Position numbers and translations under genes: made by a program | Part shown: positions 22,664 to 24,854 of the stretch, in pieces | How the letters are laid out: the number at the start of each line of letters is the position of its first letter | How positions within the stretch are numbered: position 1 is the first letter of the stretch | DNA from: Streptomyces roseochromogenus subsp. oscitans DS 12.976 | GTDB lineage: Bacteria; Actinomycetota; Actinomycetes; Streptomycetales; Streptomycetaceae | DNA length: 24,854 bases | Assembly (NCBI RefSeq): GCF_000497445.1 | Contig: NZ_CM002285.1 | Location: forward strand, 3,401,090 to 3,425,943 | Direction: 5' to 3' | Notes under the pieces: model-generated | Database searches by the model: none | What the model was told of the DNA's origin: nothing | What the model saw: the letters and a program-made list of their open reading frames with translations, nothing else

Positions 22664-22740
22664 ACCGTAACCCTGAGAACCCTGAGAAGTCCCCGAGATT
22701 GCCGAATTTTCTTTGCAGAGTTTTCTCTGCGTTCTACGGT
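22664..22740. promoter_or_regulatory. Divergent promoter region with repeats between the arsR-type gene and the membrane-protein gene
   Basis: For the plus-strand gene, TTGCAG (22713-22718) and TACGGT (22735-22740) are 16 bases apart, and between them lies the perfect dyad GCAGAG TTTT CTCTGC (22715-22730). For the minus-strand gene, TACGGT (22669-22664) is preceded by the tandem repeat CCCTGAGAA twice (22671-22688). A third element, TTTTCTTTGC / TTTTCTCTGC, repeats directly with one mismatch. Confidence 0.55.
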
Positions 22741-22810
22741 GGAGGCGGTCGAGAGCGGTCCGAGGCAGCTGGTGGAGGCTGGCGTGAGGGGCTGCGGGAG
22801 GGGGGCGACG

Positions 22811-23395
22811 ATGACGATGGGGATGACGGGGACAGAGAAGCCGCGGACGAAGAAGCCGGAGACGGAGAAGCCGGCGGCGCACAGGGGGTGGGCGCTGATC
22901 GCGCTGGCAGCGGCGGCGGTTCTGCTGGTGCCGTGGATGGTGGTGCTGGCGATGACGCTGCCGGGCAGCACCAAGGTGGACAACTGGCCGCTGGCCTGGA
23001 TCGGCCTCGACGTCCTCATGGCGGCGGGCTGTGCGGCAACGGCCTTGCTCGGCCTGCTCGGCGACGCCAGGGCCCGCCTGACGGCCTCGGCGACCGCGTC
23101 GGTCGCGGTGCTGGACGCCTGGTTCGACATAACGACGGCGGGCACCGGCGCCCCGCTGGCCGAGGCGCTGCTGTGTGCGGTGGCGGAGGCGGCACTGGCG
23201 GGGGCGTGCGTCCACCTCGCGCTGGGCAAGGGGCGCGGCCGGCGCCGTAACCTCGGCGCCGCGTGCCCGGGCGCTCGTCAAGAAGCCGACGGCCACCCGT
23301 CAAGAACCCGACACGAAACCCTCACCGCACCCGCTGATCGTCAGCCCCTCGCCATCCTGTCTTCCCCGAAGGACACTCGTAGACAAGGAAGTTGA
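22811..23395 (+). CDS. Small four-helix integral membrane protein, unknown function
   Basis: The 194-residue product has a Lys/Pro/Glu-rich cytoplasmic N-terminus (TEKPRTKKPETEKP) and four hydrophobic segments at about 26-50, 60-84, 92-109 and 115-138. A basic turn GRGRRR and a polar tail of about 50 residues follow. The pattern ALIALAAAAVLLVPWMVVLAMTLP, then NWPLAWIGLDVLMAAGCAATALLG, then AVLDAWFDITTA matches a family common in Streptomyces next to ArsR-type regulators, for which I know no function. ATG 22811 follows a strong GGGAGGGGGG purine tract; upstream GTGs are possible. It is divergent from the ArsR-type gene and 19 bases before the NTPase gene, so co-transcription with the latter is likely. 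Confidence 0.75.
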   Translation: MTMGMTGTEKPRTKKPETEKPAAHRGWALIALAAAAVLLVPWMVVLAMTLPGSTKVDNWPLAWIGLDVLMAAGCAATALLGLLGDARARLTASATASVAVLDAWFDITTAGTGAPLAEALLCAVAEAALAGACVHLALGKGRGRRRNLGAACPGARQEADGHPSRTRHETLTAPADRQPLAILSSPKDTRRQGS

Positions 23396-23414
23396 CGCCG
23401 GAGGGGGACGGGAC

Positions 23415-24854
23415 ATGCGGGACGGCCATCGGGCGGAGGCCGAGCGGCTGCTGGCGCGCGCCGTCGAGGAGGAGGTACGGCGCTCGGGCGGGCGGATCGA
23501 CGGGCAGGTGCTGCTGTCGCGGGCGCGCGGAGCGCTGGACGCGATGGCGGGGGCGGCCGGCGAGGAATACGCGGCGTACACCCGGGCGCTGGACGAGGCC
23601 GAGGCGGGCCGGCTGACCTTCGGGCAGCGGTACGCCCGCGCGGGCGCCGGAACCGCCCTGCTGGTGGCGGCCGTCGCCGCAGCGGCCGCCGCCGTGGCCG
23701 ACCTGTCCCTCGGCACCGGTACGGGTACGGCCGTCGGCGCCGGCGTCACCGCGGGTGTGGTCGGTGCCGCCGCCTCCGTGGTGAAGGTGGCCGGCTCCCA
23801 TCTGCCCGCCGCCCACCACCACGCGGGCGCGGCCGGCCAGCCCGGCGGGCCCGAGCAGCTGCGGCTGCAGTGGCTGACCGCGCTGGAGGTGCGCGGCATC
23901 CGCCCCTTCCTCGACCAGCAGCGGGTGCTCAGCGCCTCCACAGGTCCGAAGAAGTCCGGCGGCCCGGCGCTGCGCGGCACGGACAAGAGCGCGGCGGCCC
24001 GCCAGCGCACAGTGCTGGAGCAGTCGTTCGGCCAACTCCCGGACGCGGACGGCCCGTTCGCGGGGCGCCGGGTGGAGCTGGGGCGGATCCGGCAGTGGGC
24101 GCAGGCGGCCCGGGCGGCCACGGAGACCCGGCCGACGGTGGTCGTGCTGCACGGCGAGGCCGGCTCCGGCCGGACCACGCTGGCGGTGCGCGCGGCGCAC
24201 GAGCTGCGGGACCACTTCCGGGGCGCGGTGGTCGTGGATCTGCGCGGTGGCAGGCGCGAGGAGGCGCCGCTGCCGACGCGGGACGCGCTGCTGCATCTGC
24301 TCAACCGGCTCGGCGCGCCCCGCGAGCAGCTGCTGTTCCGGGAGCGCTCCTCCCCCGACCAGCAGGTCAAGCGGCTCGGCGAGCTGTACCACCGGCATCT
24401 GACCGGACTGCCGGTGACGATCGTGCTGGACGACGCCTCGGACCCGGAGCAGGTGCGGGCGCTGGTGCCCGAGCGCTCCGACAGCCTGATCCTGGTCACC
24501 GCCCGCACCGCCCTCGACCTGCCCGCGGACCTGCCCGCCTGGGTGCACCACCTGCCGGTCGAGCCGCTGGACGCGGCGGGTGCCGAGGAACTGCTCGGCG
24601 CGATCGCGGAGGACGCGTCCGGCCCCTACGACGCCGAGTCCGCCGACCGGATCCGCGAACTGTGCGGCGGGCTGCCGCTGGCGCTGCGGATCGCCGGCTC
24701 CGCGCTCGGCCCGCGCTCGCCCCGGCAGCTGGCCTCGGACCTGGCGGCGTACGGCCCGGTGGAACCGGTGGAGCGGGCCCTGTGGCTGCGCTACACCGAT
24801 CAGCCGGAGCCCGCGCGCCGGCTGCTGCGCAGGCTCGCGCTCGCGGGCAGCGCC
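23415..24854 (+). CDS. NB-ARC/STAND-type NTPase, N-terminal 480 residues, runs off right edge
   Basis: The frame from ATG 23415 stays open to the window edge. Residues 1-75 are a charged helical region. Residues 77-125 form an unusual Ala/Gly/Val-rich hydrophobic hairpin, and 205-480 an AP-ATPase/NB-ARC core: FAGRRVELGRI, Walker A GEAGSGRTT (247-255), DLRGG, LLHLLNRLGAPREQLL, Walker B IVLDD (336-340), LVTAR and the GLPLAL motif (419-424). The P-loop lysine is replaced by Arg253. Streptomyces has many such STAND ATPases followed by TPRs, usually signalling switches of unknown pathway. A TPR C-terminus is expected beyond the edge. A GGAGGGGGACGGGAC tract precedes the start. The hydrophobic hairpin could dock the protein at the membrane near its partner gene product (inference). 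Confidence 0.85.
   Translation, partial: MRDGHRAEAERLLARAVEEEVRRSGGRIDGQVLLSRARGALDAMAGAAGEEYAAYTRALDEAEAGRLTFGQRYARAGAGTALLVAAVAAAAAAVADLSLGTGTGTAVGAGVTAGVVGAAASVVKVAGSHLPAAHHHAGAAGQPGGPEQLRLQWLTALEVRGIRPFLDQQRVLSASTGPKKSGGPALRGTDKSAAARQRTVLEQSFGQLPDADGPFAGRRVELGRIRQWAQAARAATETRPTVVVLHGEAGSGRTTLAVRAAHELRDHFRGAVVVDLRGGRREEAPLPTRDALLHLLNRLGAPREQLLFRERSSPDQQVKRLGELYHRHLTGLPVTIVLDDASDPEQVRALVPERSDSLILVTARTALDLPADLPAWVHHLPVEPLDAAGAEELLGAIAEDASGPYDAESADRIRELCGGLPLALRIAGSALGPRSPRQLASDLAAYGPVEPVERALWLRYTDQPEPARRLLRRLALAGSA

Overview
The window is high-GC actinobacterial DNA and almost certainly comes from a Streptomyces chromosome. The evidence is strong GC bias at third codon positions, frequent GTG and TTG starts, rare TTA leucine codons, several apparent leaderless promoters (a -10 box of the form TAnnnT about 6-7 bases before the start codon), and proteins closely resembling known Streptomyces families. 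No rRNA, tRNA, CRISPR array, insertion sequence or phage gene was found.

Left part (1-8472), mostly core genes. A proline-rich protein runs off the left edge on the minus strand. It is followed by an AlaA-type aminotransferase, a small conserved protein whose Shine-Dalgarno lies inside a long dyad, GTP-dependent PEP carboxykinase (minus), a hemolysin III/TrhA-like membrane protein with a strong terminator, a DHA2 drug exporter with its coupled TetR regulator and a palindrome at the promoter, and a Mut7-C/ubiquitin-fold protein.

Middle (8469-14960), a four-gene minus-strand operon. It encodes a processive GT2 glycosyltransferase, an ArnT/PMT-like membrane glycosyltransferase, a GT2-GtrA polyprenol-phosphate glycosyltransferase, and a secreted radical copper oxidase of the galactose/glyoxal oxidase type with an N-terminal carbohydrate-binding-like domain and a C-terminal Excalibur-like motif. 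All three junctions are 4-base stop/start overlaps. The set looks like a system that makes a surface glycan and oxidises it outside the cell, similar in logic to cslA-glxA but with a different composition. It is the strongest candidate here for an undescribed system.

Right-middle (15178-21951), an accessory or recombined region. A DUF255 thioredoxin-domain gene is broken by exactly 20 extra bases in its CxxC motif, and codon composition changes at the same point. Upstream lie a small coupled ORF and a truncated ParB/StrR-like regulator. On the plus strand are an ACS-type MFS transporter and a TPR-type regulator, each with an early TTA (bldA) codon, then a MurB-like flavoprotein with a His in place of the usual active-site Tyr. 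This may be part of a bldA-controlled secondary-metabolism or resistance island.

Right end (22001-24854). An ArsR-type regulator is divergent from a small membrane protein across a repeat-rich promoter. An NB-ARC/STAND-type NTPase, open at the right edge, follows the membrane protein.
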